NCBI GenBank assembly: GCA_025330725.1
Contig: JAIWND010000001.1
Span: 620,001 to 684,000 of the forward strand
From: Chlamydoabsidia padenii
Lineage: Eukaryota; Mucoromycota; Mucoromycetes; Mucorales; Cunninghamellaceae
DNA length: 64,000 nt
Reading direction: 5' to 3'
Below are positions 38,812-50,068 of this stretch, in pieces (position 1 is the stretch's first letter; each line of letters starts with the position of its first letter). The notes under the pieces were generated by a model. The model did no database searches. It saw nothing but the letters and a program-made list of their open reading frames with translations, and was not told where the DNA came from. The position numbers and the translations under genes were made by a program.

Positions 38812-39225
38812 TCTCCATCGCATTGATTCTTCCCACTCCTTTTATTATGCTATGACTTTATTTCTTTCTTTACTCCCACCTCTGTTTGGAGTCCTTTTTA
38901 ATTTAAATACCGACATTTATGCAGAATCGCTCTTATGCCCCTGACCGACTTTTATTCTTTTAACCCATACAATAACATATGATACTATTTGACACGCATT
39001 TTATTTTGAACTATGGTGTTTAATAAAACTACTTTATCCTAATCTTATCTGGGGTATTATTAAGGTTTCTTTTGAAGAGGTTGATTAAAATCCCGCCCTG
39101 GCGTCTTTGGATTGGTTCATGTCAAAAAAAAAAAAAAGAAGGACTGTTTCTGTAAATAGGATTTTCTTTTTCTTTTTCTTTTTTCTTTCTTCTCTCTCTT
39201 TTTCACTTTATATAATCGACTTGAC
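38812..39225. other. Intergenic region
   Basis: Motif copies at 39085-39095 and, as a weaker variant (TTTAAATACCGAC), near 38902-38914. No gene seen. Confidence 0.45.
39085..39095 (-). promoter_or_regulatory. Motif copy upstream of the methyltransferase gene
   Basis: TTAAAATCCCG followed by CCC, 131 bp upstream of ATG 39226. Confidence 0.45.
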
Positions 39226-40082
39226 ATGGCAGCGACAACAATATTACAAGCAGATGAAGATCGTTCGGATTCTTCGTTGATATTACTAGGCTACGATCAA
39301 GACAGCCAAAGTGATGACAGTAACGTTGAAGCAATACTGGAACGACAACGACATGTTACTAAAGAACGACTGGGCGACGTGGAAATCGATTTGTGGCAAG
39401 ATATCAGTGGTGGGTGTGGTGGAAAGACCTGGGAAGCGGCGTATGTGATGATCAAGTATATGCTGTGGAAACAAGCGTTGTCACCAGGATTTTTGGCAGG
39501 CAAAACGATCTTGGATCTTGGTAGTGGCACGGGGTTGGTGGGTTTGGCCGTGGCTAAAGGATGTCAACCTTCTCTTGCTCATATGGAACTAACCGACCAA
39601 ATTCCAATGATGGCACTCTTACAAGATAACATCCAATTGAATCAGCTGGATTCCAAAGTGGGGGCGTCTATATTGAACTGGTAAGCAGGATAAAAAAGGA
39701 GGAGGGTAAACAGATTATGGTGACTAAATGATCTTTTTGGGGGTTTTTTTTTTGTGGATATAGGGGTGAACCAAGTGACCATATCGTGGACATCGTCTTT
39801 GCATCTGATTGTGTCTACCTGGAAGTGGCGTTTCAACCTTTGGTGGATACTTTTATCACTCTGACGGATAACAACAAGGATATACAGATCTTTATAACTT
39901 ATCGGAAACGAAGAAAGGCCGATAAACGATTCTTTCTCTTGTTAAAAAAGCAATTCCGTATCATCGATATTGTGGAAGATCCGGAACGATCAGTGTATTC
40001 AAGACAGGGCCTTTATTTGTATCGACTGGAAAGGAAACTCAACAACAATGGCATAAAGACCCCCCCCCACCCTTTAGTATAG
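39226..40082 (+). CDS. METTL21-type protein-lysine methyltransferase (seven-beta-strand)
   Basis: Seen: exon 1 39226-39680 and exon 2 about 39763-40082, joined within LNWG, give about 257 aa. Motif I is ILDLGSGTGLVGLAVA (SAM binding). An acidic residue follows in HMELTDQIP. The post-motif-II segment is VFASDCVYLEVAFQPLVDT, the D-x-x-Y type found in the METTL21/EFM6/VCP-KMT group. The N-terminal GKTWEAAYVMIKYM matches the family's G-x-x-W-x-x-A segment. Known: these cytosolic enzymes methylate lysines of translation factors and chaperones (for example eEF1A, Hsp70, VCP). The substrate here is unknown. The RKRRKADKRFFLLLKKQF segment fits the family's late strand. A motif copy lies 131 bp upstream. 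Confidence 0.85.
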
Positions 40083-40194
40083 ATAACATGGCTAACTAGT
40101 ACATAGTTGTAGTGATACCCACCCCTGATTATGATCCTAAATAAAATAAACTCGTTTTATTATTGTCCTTCTAAGACACAACGTGTCCATTTCT

Positions 40195-40232
<38 letters not shown>

Positions 40233-40390
40233 TTTTTTTTTTTATATATAGATACATATCATCCAACTTGACCCTGACAAATCCCATGTGGCCGACAATG
40301 TTTCAAATTATCAAACACCATTTTATTATCATTATTATCATTCCATCTATTCTACAATACAATAAATCCCCTATACTAAATACAATTTAT
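40083..40390. other. Convergent 3' region
   Basis: AATAAA near 40143 and a T-run of over 30 bases at about 40197-40231. No gene seen. Confidence 0.5.
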
Positions 40391-41599
40391 CTACATTTTT
40401 TCCAAGATACCAGCAAGAGCTTCAGCCACCTTGTCACCAACTTCAGTAGTAGAGTGAGTTCCCTTGAGATCACGAGTACGAATGTTGGCGTCCAAAACAT
40501 CCCGCACAGCTTGTTCAATGGCCAAGGCTTCCTTTTCAAAACCAAGAGAATATCGCAAAAGAAGAGCAGCACTGAGAATGGTAGCAATAGGATTGACGAC
40601 GTTGGTACCAGCAATATCAGGAGCAGAACCATGAATAGGTTCATAAAGACCAACACATTTACTCTTTCCATCAGGCAAACCATTCAAAGAAGCAGAAGGA
40701 AGGAGACCAAGGGAGCCAACAATAACTGAAGCTTCATCAGACAAGATATCACCAAACATGTTTTCCGTCAACACCACACCGTTCAGTTTCTTGGGGTTCT
40801 GGACCATGGCCATGGCAGCCGAGTCAACGAGATGGTGATCAAACTTGATTTCAGGGAATTCCTTGGTCAGAGTTTCAGTGACCGTCGTTCGCCAGAGACG
40901 AGAAGTGGCGAGCACGTTGGCCTTATCGATGGAATGGATTTCACCTACCGGGTTTTGCTTGAGAGCCAAGAGGGCGGCCAGTCGAGTCACCCGTTCGATT
41001 TCTTCACGAGAGTAGGGCAGAGTATCATAAGCTTTACCATCTGCACCGGCTTCTTGTCGTTCACCAAAGTAGATCCCACCCACCAATTCACGCACAAATA
41101 CAAATTCTGTTCCTTGCACCACATGGTCCTTCAATGGTGATAATGGCAACAGGCTTTCCGAGGCAAACGTCACTGGTCGAAGATTGGCATAGAGATCCAA
41201 CGACTTGCGAAGTTTTAATAAACCTTGTTCAGGACGAGGTCCACTGCCGATTTGTGCATTAGGAAGTCCACCCACCGCACCCAACAAGATGGCATCTGCT
41301 TGCTTACAGGCATCCAAGGCTGCATCAGATAAGGGTTCACCTATTGTAAACGATACAAAAAAAAAAAAAAACGTCAATTAGTTCACAACACATCACATAC
41401 GCTTTAATTTTTGTGCTACTTTACCTGTCTTTTCAAGAGAAGCTAAACCAATCAATTCGTTAACAAACTTGAATTCCACGTTAAGAGCTTTGGAACGATG
41501 AGCAGAGACAACATTAAGAATCTTGACAGCTTCACCAACAACTTCAGGACCAACACCATCACCGGGTAAGCAGACAATAGTAATAGTTTTAGGAGACAT
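40391..41599 (-). CDS. LEU2: 3-isopropylmalate dehydrogenase
   Basis: Seen on the minus strand: exon 1 41599-41425 ([21 protein letters not shown]...) and exon 2 about 41341-40391. The intron splits the glycine codon in KTG-EPLS. The product is about 374 aa. Features are [94 protein letters not shown] and [25 protein letters not shown], all conserved in IPMDH. Known: it oxidises and decarboxylates 3-isopropylmalate to 2-oxoisocaproate with NAD and Mg2+ in leucine synthesis, in the cytosol in fungi. No targeting peptide is seen. It is divergent to ILV2 across about 710 bp. Confidence 0.96.
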
Positions 41600-41713
41600 A
41601 TTTAATAAAAGTAAAGAGACACGTAATGTAATACAATAAAGAAGAAAAAAGAAGAAGGAAAAGAAAAAAAAAAGGGTGCGAAAAAAAAAAAAAGAAGGGG
41701 AAAGTGGAGTGAA

Positions 41714-41725
41714 CGGCATTTAAAA
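41714..41725 (+). promoter_or_regulatory. CGGCATTTAAAA motif variant upstream of LEU2
   Basis: About 115 bp upstream of the minus-strand start at 41599. Confidence 0.4.
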
Positions 41726-42160
41726 ATGAACGTAGTTTTAGATCTAAGAGTCAAATGCAATCAGCCAATCAAATTGAAGCCGCTAGCTCCTTTGCTTTTC
41801 AAGCGGCTGGAGTCCACTGTAACCCCAAATAACGGGGAATGAAATCAATGGATGCGATTGGGTTGTATGGAGCGATGTCTCATCCAGTCTTAGCCAATAA
41901 TAGACGAAATGCGGAGGAATCTTATCTCCAAGCATTCGTGCTTTCTCATTGGTGTATGACTCATTTGATATGCAAGCATGAAAAACCGTTCACTCCAACT
42001 TTCAGTATGTTAACTGATCGATGATCGGTAGTATATTTAGTAAAGACATCATATCATATGAAAAGTGAGACAAGGAAAGACAAGCAGAATGATAATATTG
42101 AACTTGTCGCCGGTAGTTGATTTGATAATCTGCTTTTTTGAGTCACCTATCCCCTATATG

Positions 42161-42171
42161 TTTAAATCCCG
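42161..42171 (-). promoter_or_regulatory. Motif copy upstream of ILV2
   Basis: TTTAAATCCCG followed by C, 138 bp upstream of ATG 42309. Confidence 0.5.
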
Positions 42172-42215
42172 CTGCCAATTCAAAATGGGAAAGATAAAAA
42201 GAGATTTTTCATTTT

Positions 42216-42249
<34 letters not shown>

Positions 42250-42308
42250 CCCTCTCTCTCACTCTCTATTTTTCTTTTTCTTCTCTCTCTCCCTTCTCCT
42301 TATACAAT

Positions 42309-44387
42309 ATGCTTGCTTCAAGGGCTCTAGGATCCACGACATCAAGGTGTACCATCAAGTACCCTCTTTTACACACTATTGCAACTCGAACTCTTCACAC
42401 TTCACGGAAATCCACTAGTGCAGCCGCTGCTGTCACTACAAGGTAAATCCACCAAAGAAGATTTACTATTATCACTTGACAATGAAATACTAATTCCTTA
42501 TAATCAACTCTTTTTTCTTACTACTATAGTATCCGTAATGGTCATGTCAGTGAAATTCCTGTTAAACAAGTGCAACCTCTCATCAAGAAAACTGTTGAAC
42601 CTCAAATGGACAATTCGTTTGTGGGAAAATCAGGCGGTGAAATCTTCCATGAAATGATGTTACGACACGACGTCAAGCATGTGTTTGGATATCCTGGCGG
42701 TGCAATTCTTCCTGTGTTTGATGCGATCCATGAATCCAAGTACTTTGAATTTATTCTTCCTCGACATGAACAAGGTGCTGGACATATGGCGGAAGGGTAT
42801 GCTCGAGCGACGGGTAAGCCTGGTGTTGTCTTGGTAACTTCTGGTCCTGGTGCGACAAATGTGGTGACAGCTATGGCGGATGCTTTGGCGGACGGTACAC
42901 CTCTTATTGTCTTTACTGGTCAAGTCCCAACTGCTGCTATTGGTACGGATGCATTCCAAGAAGCTGATGTGGTGGGTATCTCTCGTGGCTGCACCAAATG
43001 GAACGTGATGGTCAAGGATATTGCTGAATTGCCTCGTCGAATCAACGAAGCCTTTACGATCGCCACCTCGGGTCGTCCTGGTCCTGTTTTGGTCGATCTA
43101 CCTAAAGATGTGACAGCCGGTGTGTTACGTCGTCCAATTCCTACCAACATTATGATTCCTTCTCGACCTACTGCGATTCCTAACACTGCCATTGGTGCCT
43201 TTACTGAAGAAGCCATGTCCACACCTTCGCCTGTGCTTAAACGTGCTGCCGAATTGATCAATCAAGCCAAACGCCCTGTTATTTATGCTGGTCAAGGTAT
43301 CGTTGGTCATCCTGATGGCCACAAGGTGCTCACTCAACTCGCCAATCAAGGTAATATTCCTGTCACCACCACTCTTTGCGGTCTCGGCTCGTTTGATGAA
43401 GAAGACCCCAAATCACTCCATATGCTCGGTATGCATGGATCTTGTTATGCTAACCTTGCCATGCAAAATGCCGATCTGATCATTGCTCTTGGTGCTCGTT
43501 TTGATGATCGTGTGATCGGTACCGTCAAGGCATTTGCTCCCGAGGCAGTCAAGGCAGCCAAGGAAGGTCGTGGTGGTATCTTGCACTTTGAAATCATGCC
43601 CAAGAACATCAACAAGGTGGTGGAAGCCACTCATGCGATCGAAGGCGATGTTACCGAAAATGTCCAACTCATGATGCCTCATATCACCAAATCCGAACGC
43701 AAAGAATGGTTCAACACAATCAACAACTGGAAGGCCAAGTATCCATTCTATTACGACAAAGCTACTGGTGACGAAGTACTGAAACCTCAACAAATCATCG
43801 AAGAATTTAACAAACAGACTGCCGACATCAAGGACAAGGTGATCGTGACCACTGGTGTGGGTCAACATCAAATGTGGGCTGCTCAATATTACAGATGGCG
43901 TCATCCTCGTACTATGATCACATCTGGCGGTTTGGGTACCATGGGTTATGGTCTCCCTAGTGCTATCGGTGCCAAAGTGGCTAAACCTGATCACATTGTC
44001 GTTGATATTGATGGCGATGCTTCCTTCTCCATGACTGCTATGGAACTTGCTACTGCCGCTGAATTCAACATTGGTGTCAAGGTCCTTCTCCTGAATAACT
44101 CGTTCCAAGGTATGGTCAAGCAATGGCAAGATCTATTCTATGAAAACAGATACTCTGGTACCACCATGAAGAACCCTGACTTTGTCAAATTGGCCGAAGC
44201 TATGGGTGTCAAGGCTATCCGTGTCACTAAAGCTTCCGAAGTCCCTGAAAAGATGAAGGAGTTTTTGGAACATGATGGTCCTGTCCTGTTGGATGCTGTC
44301 GTCTGTAAAAAAGAACACTTATTCCCTATGGTACCTGCTGGCAAGGCTTTGGATGACTTTATTGTACACCCCAAACTCTTAAAGTAG
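42309..44387 (+). CDS. ILV2: Acetolactate synthase catalytic subunit, mitochondrial
   Basis: Seen: exon 1 42309-42441 and exon 2 about 42531-44387, joined in T-T-S-I-R, about 663 aa. The N-terminus (MLASRALGSTTSRCTIKYPL...) is rich in R/S/T and lacks acids, a mitochondrial targeting sequence. Catalytic features are FGYPGGAILPVFDAI, ILPRHEQGAGHMAEGYARATGKPGV (with the ThDP-activating glutamate), VTSGPGATNVVTAMADA, the FAD region GLGSFDEEDP...LGMHG, and the ThDP/Mg motif DIDGDASFSMTAMELATA with NNSFQGMV. Known: it condenses two pyruvates to acetolactate, or pyruvate with 2-oxobutyrate, the first common step of valine, isoleucine and leucine synthesis. A separate regulatory subunit is not in the window. 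It is divergent to LEU2. Confidence 0.97.
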
Positions 44388-44569
44388 TTTATCTTATCCC
44401 ATTCTTTCCCTCATACTTTCCATCATCTTTAATCATATATACATATATAAAAAATTTATTAGTTAACACCCTCTAGCATACTCTTGCCCTTTTATAAATA
44501 AAATCTCTTCCATTTATACATATGATTTATGCCCAGAAAAAAAAGTAATGACTTGACCCGACCCAATGA

Positions 44570-44595
44570 TTCAAATCCCGACCGGCGTTTGAAAT
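44570..44595. promoter_or_regulatory. Double motif upstream of VPS26
   Basis: TTCAAATCCCG at 44570-44580 is followed by CGGCGTTTGAAAT at 44583-44595: two copies in opposite orientation, 83-108 bp upstream of ATG 44678. Confidence 0.5.
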
Positions 44596-44677
44596 TTATC
44601 TCTACAACATTTTGTTTTTTGCCAAGCGGATCTTTCTCTCTTTCTCTTTATTCATCCTCATATTTTATTAAAACATC

Positions 44678-45596
44678 ATGTCCATGGCAGTAAGTAGGAT
44701 TCACTTTTGAAAAAAGATAAACAACAACAAACGTATGAGACATAAATACTAACAGGCTAACTCTCTCTCTCTCTCTCTTTCTTTTTTTTTTTTTTTGTTG
44801 GTTTGCCTAGAGTCTCTTTGGTCTTTCCACACCTGTGGACATCCAGGTTGACTTTAAAGGCGAAAACGAACGAAAACATGTAGAAGTCAAGGTGGATAAA
44901 GATCAGCGAGAAAGCTTACCGGTTTATTTAGATGGTGAAACTGTTAGTGGCACGGTAAGTCAGAAAAAAAGAAAATGGAAGAGGAGGAGGGGACACAGGA
45001 AGAAGTAAAGAAATTAACTATCTCTTCCTATAGGTAACAGTACGATTAAAGGATGGAAAACGTTTTGAACACAATGGTATCAAGGTTGAATTTGTAGGCA
45101 GCATAGGTAAAGTATCTCCTCTCCCCCGCAAAAAAAAAAAAAAAGGAACCAAGACTATACTTACTGTGTCTTTTGTTATAGAACTATTTTATGACCGCGG
45201 GAAATCACACGAATTTCTTACACTCTCTCAAGAAATGGCTGCTCCTGGGGAATTGCGTCAAAGTACCTCGTTTGACTTTGAATTCAAGAATGTTGAAAAA
45301 CAATACGAATGTTATAATGGGATTAATGTCAAATTAAGGTAAGAGGATATCTTTATGCAATAAAATTGTGTTATAATGACACATTCTCTTTAATAGATAT
45401 TATGTACGAGCAACTGTGGCACGACGTATGGCTGATTTGATCCGGGAAAAAGATATGTGGGTCTATTCTTATCGTATGCCTACCGAAGTCAGCAATTCGA
45501 TAAAAATGGAAGTCGGGATTGAAGACTGTCTTCATATTGAATTCGAATACAATAAATCAAAGTAAGTAGGGAAGAGGGAGGGAAACAAATACTAAT

Positions 45597-45641
<45 letters not shown>

Positions 45642-46273
45642 GTACTATTTGAAGGATGTGATTGTTGGTAAGATCTACTTTTTATTGGTGCGTATCAAGA
45701 TTAAAACCATGGAACTGTCAATCATTCGTCGGGAAACCACTGGTGCAAGTAAGTCAACCATTATTTAATCATGGATGAACTTAACTAAACATTATCTTTA
45801 TAATAGTGCCCAATGTATACAATGAAAGCGAAACAGTGACAAGATTCGAAATCATGGATGGTGCTCCTGTCAGAGGTAAAGCAAAATATATATTTCACTT
45901 ACCACTTTCCTTATTCAATTGTCTTCTTATCTTTTTTATAGGTGAAACGATTCCTATTCGATTGTTTTTAGGTGGATTTGAATTGGCACCTACTTTCAGA
46001 GGTAATTAGACGACAAGTTTTTTTATTTTTATTTTTTTTAAAAAAAGGACACTGCTGATCTATTTGATAACTCTTCATTGTAGATGTCAACAAGAAATTC
46101 TCCACCCGATACTACTTGAATCTTGTCCTCATCGATGAAGAAAACCGTCGCTACTTTAAGCAACAAGAAATCACAATGTTCCGACGCAAAAGTAAGTTGA
46201 CATTGGATTCCCTAATCGAAACTAACTTTTACCCTTTATAGTCGATGATGGCTACCCTCCAGATGAAGAATAA
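44678..46273 (+). CDS. VPS26: Retromer subunit VPS26
   Basis: Seen: exon 1 is 12 nt (M-S-M-A, 44678-44689, then GTAAGT). About seven further exons run to TAA 46271-46273 and give about 310 aa. Signature stretches are [125 protein letters not shown], and GETIPIRLFLGGFELAPTFRDVNKKFSTRYYLNLVL. Known: VPS26 has an arrestin-like fold, forms the retromer core with VPS35 and VPS29, and recycles cargo from endosomes to the Golgi. One intron ends in a (TA)n tract of about 35 bases right before its acceptor (45601-45640). Confidence 0.95.
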
Positions 46274-47667
46274 ATATAATCCGAATAAACTTGTAGTGAT
46301 GCTACGTTATGCTGGTTTGAAAAAAAAAAATGAAAAAAAAATGAAAAAAAAAAGCTTACTAGGTAGTCTTCATTATATCCCCCTCTATTTTTTTTTTTAC
46401 ACACTTCTCCTCCACATCTTTGATTTACTTCCTCTCTCTCCCTCTCTTTTTTATTTTTTTTACCCTACTTTTCCCCTCTATGTATACAATTACTTACCAT
46501 GAATAAAAATCAATAAAGATAGACTATTGTCATCCTGTGCTTGTATTATTACTTCCTATCTAATTGACCCAAAATGTGTGTAAATGGTTTGACCTTGGTA
46601 CTTCCACAAAAATATTTTAAATCCCGACTCCTATCATCGAAATTTCATCTAGACTCTCACCACCTTGACGATGATAATGATCAAAGTTGCCATGTTTTTT
46701 TCCAATTGCATTCTTAAAAAGCCTTGCTAAATGCCAAATACTTGAATCCTTGTCAGAGTCAAGTTCACATGAATGTGTATTGGTGATTTGGGCCCTCACC
46801 AAAAAAAAAAAAGAGAGACGAGAAAGTTTCGATTTCCGCCCAGGCTCGACAGATTATGGGCTTTTTTAATGATAAGAAGGACTCATTTCTTTGATTGTCA
46901 TTGTAATCATTTGTATCAGCTTTTTGAATACATAAGTAATAGTATTTTTTTCATTTTGACTAGAAAACAAGGCCATAGCGTTTGTTTTTGCCTGGGTAAC
47001 GTTTTTTTTCGTCGAATAAGCGGAGGATGAAATATCAGTTAATATTATGTGGGAAGTATGTGGGTTTCCTTTTATTTTTCACTTACCATTGGCCGAAGCC
47101 CCGTGCCCATCCCTCACAAAGGAGGGGTGCCAGCCATATTCTCATCCAAGAATTGACTGACAAGTTGTTATTGTTTGTTAAAGGAGAAGAATTTAAAAAG
47201 CTCTTTTATATGGTGTGAAAAAGAAAAAATCAGATGATCAAAACCCATGCATTGTCAAATCACAACAATCTTATGCAGGACAGTGGCCATCATAGTTCGC
47301 ATTAATGGGATGAAGCCTATAGGAAAGCCACTCGGGCTAAAGTTTGCCCTAAACGACGAAAAATTAAATTCCCTCATTTTGCCTCATGTCGGGAATTCAA
47401 ATTTTGCAAAAATCATGCAGAGTGCAACTTCTACCCCCCTGAACTACACAGCATGAATCCAGATGACCCCTCTACCTCGACATTATATTAACCAAGTAGA
47501 CACAGTTAATAGACAATAATAGTTTATAGGAATGAATGATTTGATTTGTTTTATTTTTATTAAAAAAGGTTTACAGACAATAAAAAAAGACTACAATATG
47601 ACCTAATTCTATTCCCTATTAAAATGTATCTTTGTTACGGTGGTGGTAGTTTGTTGAGGAGACCAAT
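46274..47667. other. Intergenic region, 1.4 kb
   Basis: AATAAA near 46502 marks the VPS26 side, and TTTATT near 47553 the minus-strand RPL9 3' end. A full motif copy (TTTTAAATCCCG, 46615-46626) has no called gene within 1 kb on either side. The frames at 46687-47456 show no domain or coherent splicing. Confidence 0.45.
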
Positions 47668-48311
47668 TTAAGCATCGGCTTCGAGGACATTGCGTTCAGA
47701 GACGTAGATACCATCCAAGAACTTACGGATATCCTTCTTCTTGACCAAGCAGGATTGTTGGATATCGGCAGCACATTGGGAGACAGCTTCGAGATCGTTA
47801 CCAGTCAAAGTCAATTCATCCTTTTGGTTGGTAGAGGCAGCAACAGTGACACCTTCACGCATTTGGACACGGAAGACGACCTTTTGACCCAAGAAGTTAC
47901 GGATTTCCACATCCTTACCGTCGTTGTTGATGATACAGTTGATGGGGAAATGCGCATAGACGTAACGCATCTTGTATTGGAAGCCCTTGGTGACACCGGT
48001 GATCATGTTGTTGACAAGAGAGCGGACGGTACGGATACAGGCAACGTGCTTACGGCCACCATGGTAGACAACAAACTTGAGCTTGTCCTTACCAACAAAC
48101 TTGATTTCAATGTTCAAATGACGGAGGTTCTTGTTCAAAGTACCACGGGGACCGGTGACAGTGATATCACGAGCCTTGATGGCAACCTTGACACCTTGAG
48201 GGATGATGAGTTCGTCGTCTTGGTAGATATCCTAAGTGGTTGAATAGTAGAAGGAATGTTAGTCAAGCTTGAGCATTCAACATTATAGGTTCAGTATAAA
48301 CTTACCTTCAT
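47668..48311 (-). CDS. RPL9: 60S ribosomal protein L9 (uL6)
   Basis: Seen on the minus strand: exon 1 48311-48306 (ATG AAG only, then GTAAG), exon 2 48231-47668. The join gives [34 protein letters not shown], about 189 aa. Further conserved parts are HGGRKHVACIRTVRSLVNNMITGVTKGFQYKMRYVYAHFPIN, VEIRNFLGQK, KDELTLTGNDLEAVSQCAADIQQSCLVKKKDIRKFLDGIYVSE. Length and sequence match eukaryotic uL6. Known: uL6 is a large-subunit protein near the GTPase-associated site. The intron after two codons is typical of fungal ribosomal protein genes. The motif variant CGGCGTTTAAAT lies about 320 bp upstream. A further 5'UTR intron is possible (acceptor-like sequence near 48335). Confidence 0.95.
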
Positions 48312-48823
48312 TATTGAGAAATGGAGCTATACCTATATTAAAAGTGTAAAGAATACATTTATTAGTGTTCGATTCCTATAATCATTATCGTCCCTTCCAT
48401 CACCCAACAAATTGTCTCCACCTCGATCTATCCATCCATCTATCCATCCATCCATCTATCCACATGTTGCCTATTATTACATTGATCTTGTCATCTCTTT
48501 TTTTTTCTTCTTCTTCCTCTTTTTTCATAAACTTACGTTGGTAATAGGACGTTATGCAAAAGAGAAGGAGCAAATACCACTGGCCGCCAAAGTTTTCTTT
48601 TCAGTGAAGCACCCGAGCAAATATTAAATCGGCGTTTAAATATTCATGCTAGAGATCGCCTGGGCCATATCAAAAGAATGATCATTGGAATATATTTTTA
48701 TTGAGTGTATATATATATCATATAGTGTTTTTGTGATATAGTAAAAATAAAGAGAAGGTAAAAGAATAAATAAAAAGGGAAGTGGAGATGATGAATAAAA
48801 GGGTTGTTTGTATATGAGGACGA
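48312..48823. other. Region upstream of RPL9, downstream of the dynein gene
   Basis: Holds a TCCATCCATCTA-type short tandem repeat (about 48425-48462), a motif copy at 48630-48641 and a TATATA tract. No gene seen. Confidence 0.5.
48630..48641 (+). promoter_or_regulatory. CGGCGTTTAAAT motif upstream of RPL9
   Basis: Same variant as the copy upstream of the SulP gene; about 320 bp from the RPL9 start. Confidence 0.35.
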
Positions 48824-49269
48824 TTATGGTTTGTTAACATTTTGGCGCATACGATCTAGTTCCTTGTGTACTTCTTTTCTATTTGGAACAGATCTTCGTC
48901 CAAAAGCAGATTCATCCCGTCCACCTAAACCATTAGTACTCGTTCCACCGACACCAGCATTAACACCAGATCCACCAGTTCCCGCACCAGAGAGAGCACC
49001 ATTTAGTAAACTAGACGTAGGTGATGCACTTGTAGGAGATCCACCAGACGCAACCTTTTTGGAGAGTAGAGATTGGAAAAAGTTGGCGAGGACTTCATTG
49101 GATGCACCGCCTGCACCTGCCGTTCCAACACCCGCACCTAATGGACTTGTAGCACCAGTTGTCGATCCCATCGCGGATGGATTTGTTTGTATGGGGCTTG
49201 GACCCTATACAGAAATAAACCCCAATGAGTACGTCAAGTTCGAATAATAACGATAGTAGTCCAACCTTT

Positions 49270-49336
<67 letters not shown>

Positions 49337-50028
49337 TTGTTGAGCAATTTATCATCCTTTGTTCGACTTGATCTTGTAATGTCACCATCTTTATCGGATC
49401 CAACCCGCATCAAGTCAATCGTTGCAGAGGAAACACCTAGTGGACCCACCACACTGGGTCGAGCAGTAGCAGATGCGCCAGTTCCTTGACGACTGGGACC
49501 ATCAGAAGCACGTTGGAGAGTTTCAAAGTGTCGTTCCAGGAACACCTGTTCGTCTTCACATGTCATTGGTGGTGGGACATTCAAAGGCTAGGTTGACCAG
49601 AAAAAAAAAAAAAAAAGATTAGATTAATGATGTCTTCTTGTGATAGTCAATAATTTTACCTGTTCTTCAGTATCTGGACTGATGATGACTTCTTCATATA
49701 GACCTCTGGCTCCATGTGCCCCATGTGGTTGTCGATCCAAAAGAGCCTCCATATCGGCATCCCATCCCTGATTGACAGCTTCGCAATCAAATCCATCCCT
49801 TAATACCCTGATTTTACCCCATGAGTCCCAACCTGAAGGCACCGCCACACTATCCCGTTCAACCACTTGCGCTTTTATCAGGTAAGGATACGTTTTGCTG
49901 GCTGTTGTGAGCACTCGGTGGAGAATGTATTGTCGGAGATTGTGGAATGTATAAGGACGTAATGTTGACGTATAAAACAATGCAGCACCATCTAAAATAA
50001 AGTTGAGCATTAGTATTTCCATTCCCAT

Positions 50029-50068
<40 letters not shown>

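Larger units (their letters stand above)
41600..42308. promoter_or_regulatory. Shared LEU2-ILV2 intergenic region
   Basis: A motif copy lies on each side: CGGCATTTAAAA at 41714-41725 for LEU2 and TTTAAATCCCG at 42161-42171 for ILV2. A T-run at about 42220-42249 precedes a CT-rich ILV2 leader. No yeast Leu3-type site (CCGG-N4-CCGG) was seen by eye. Confidence 0.55.

Noticed and set aside
43413..44129. Minus-strand frame of 238 residues opposite ILV2
   Set aside because: Antisense shadow of the conserved acetolactate synthase sequence.
47755..48243. Plus-strand frame of 162 residues opposite RPL9
   Set aside because: Antisense shadow of a highly conserved ribosomal protein exon.
48425..48462. 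Short TCCATCCATCTA repeats considered as a CRISPR-like array
   Set aside because: Simple tetranucleotide-type repeat without spacers; CRISPR is not expected in a fungal nuclear genome.
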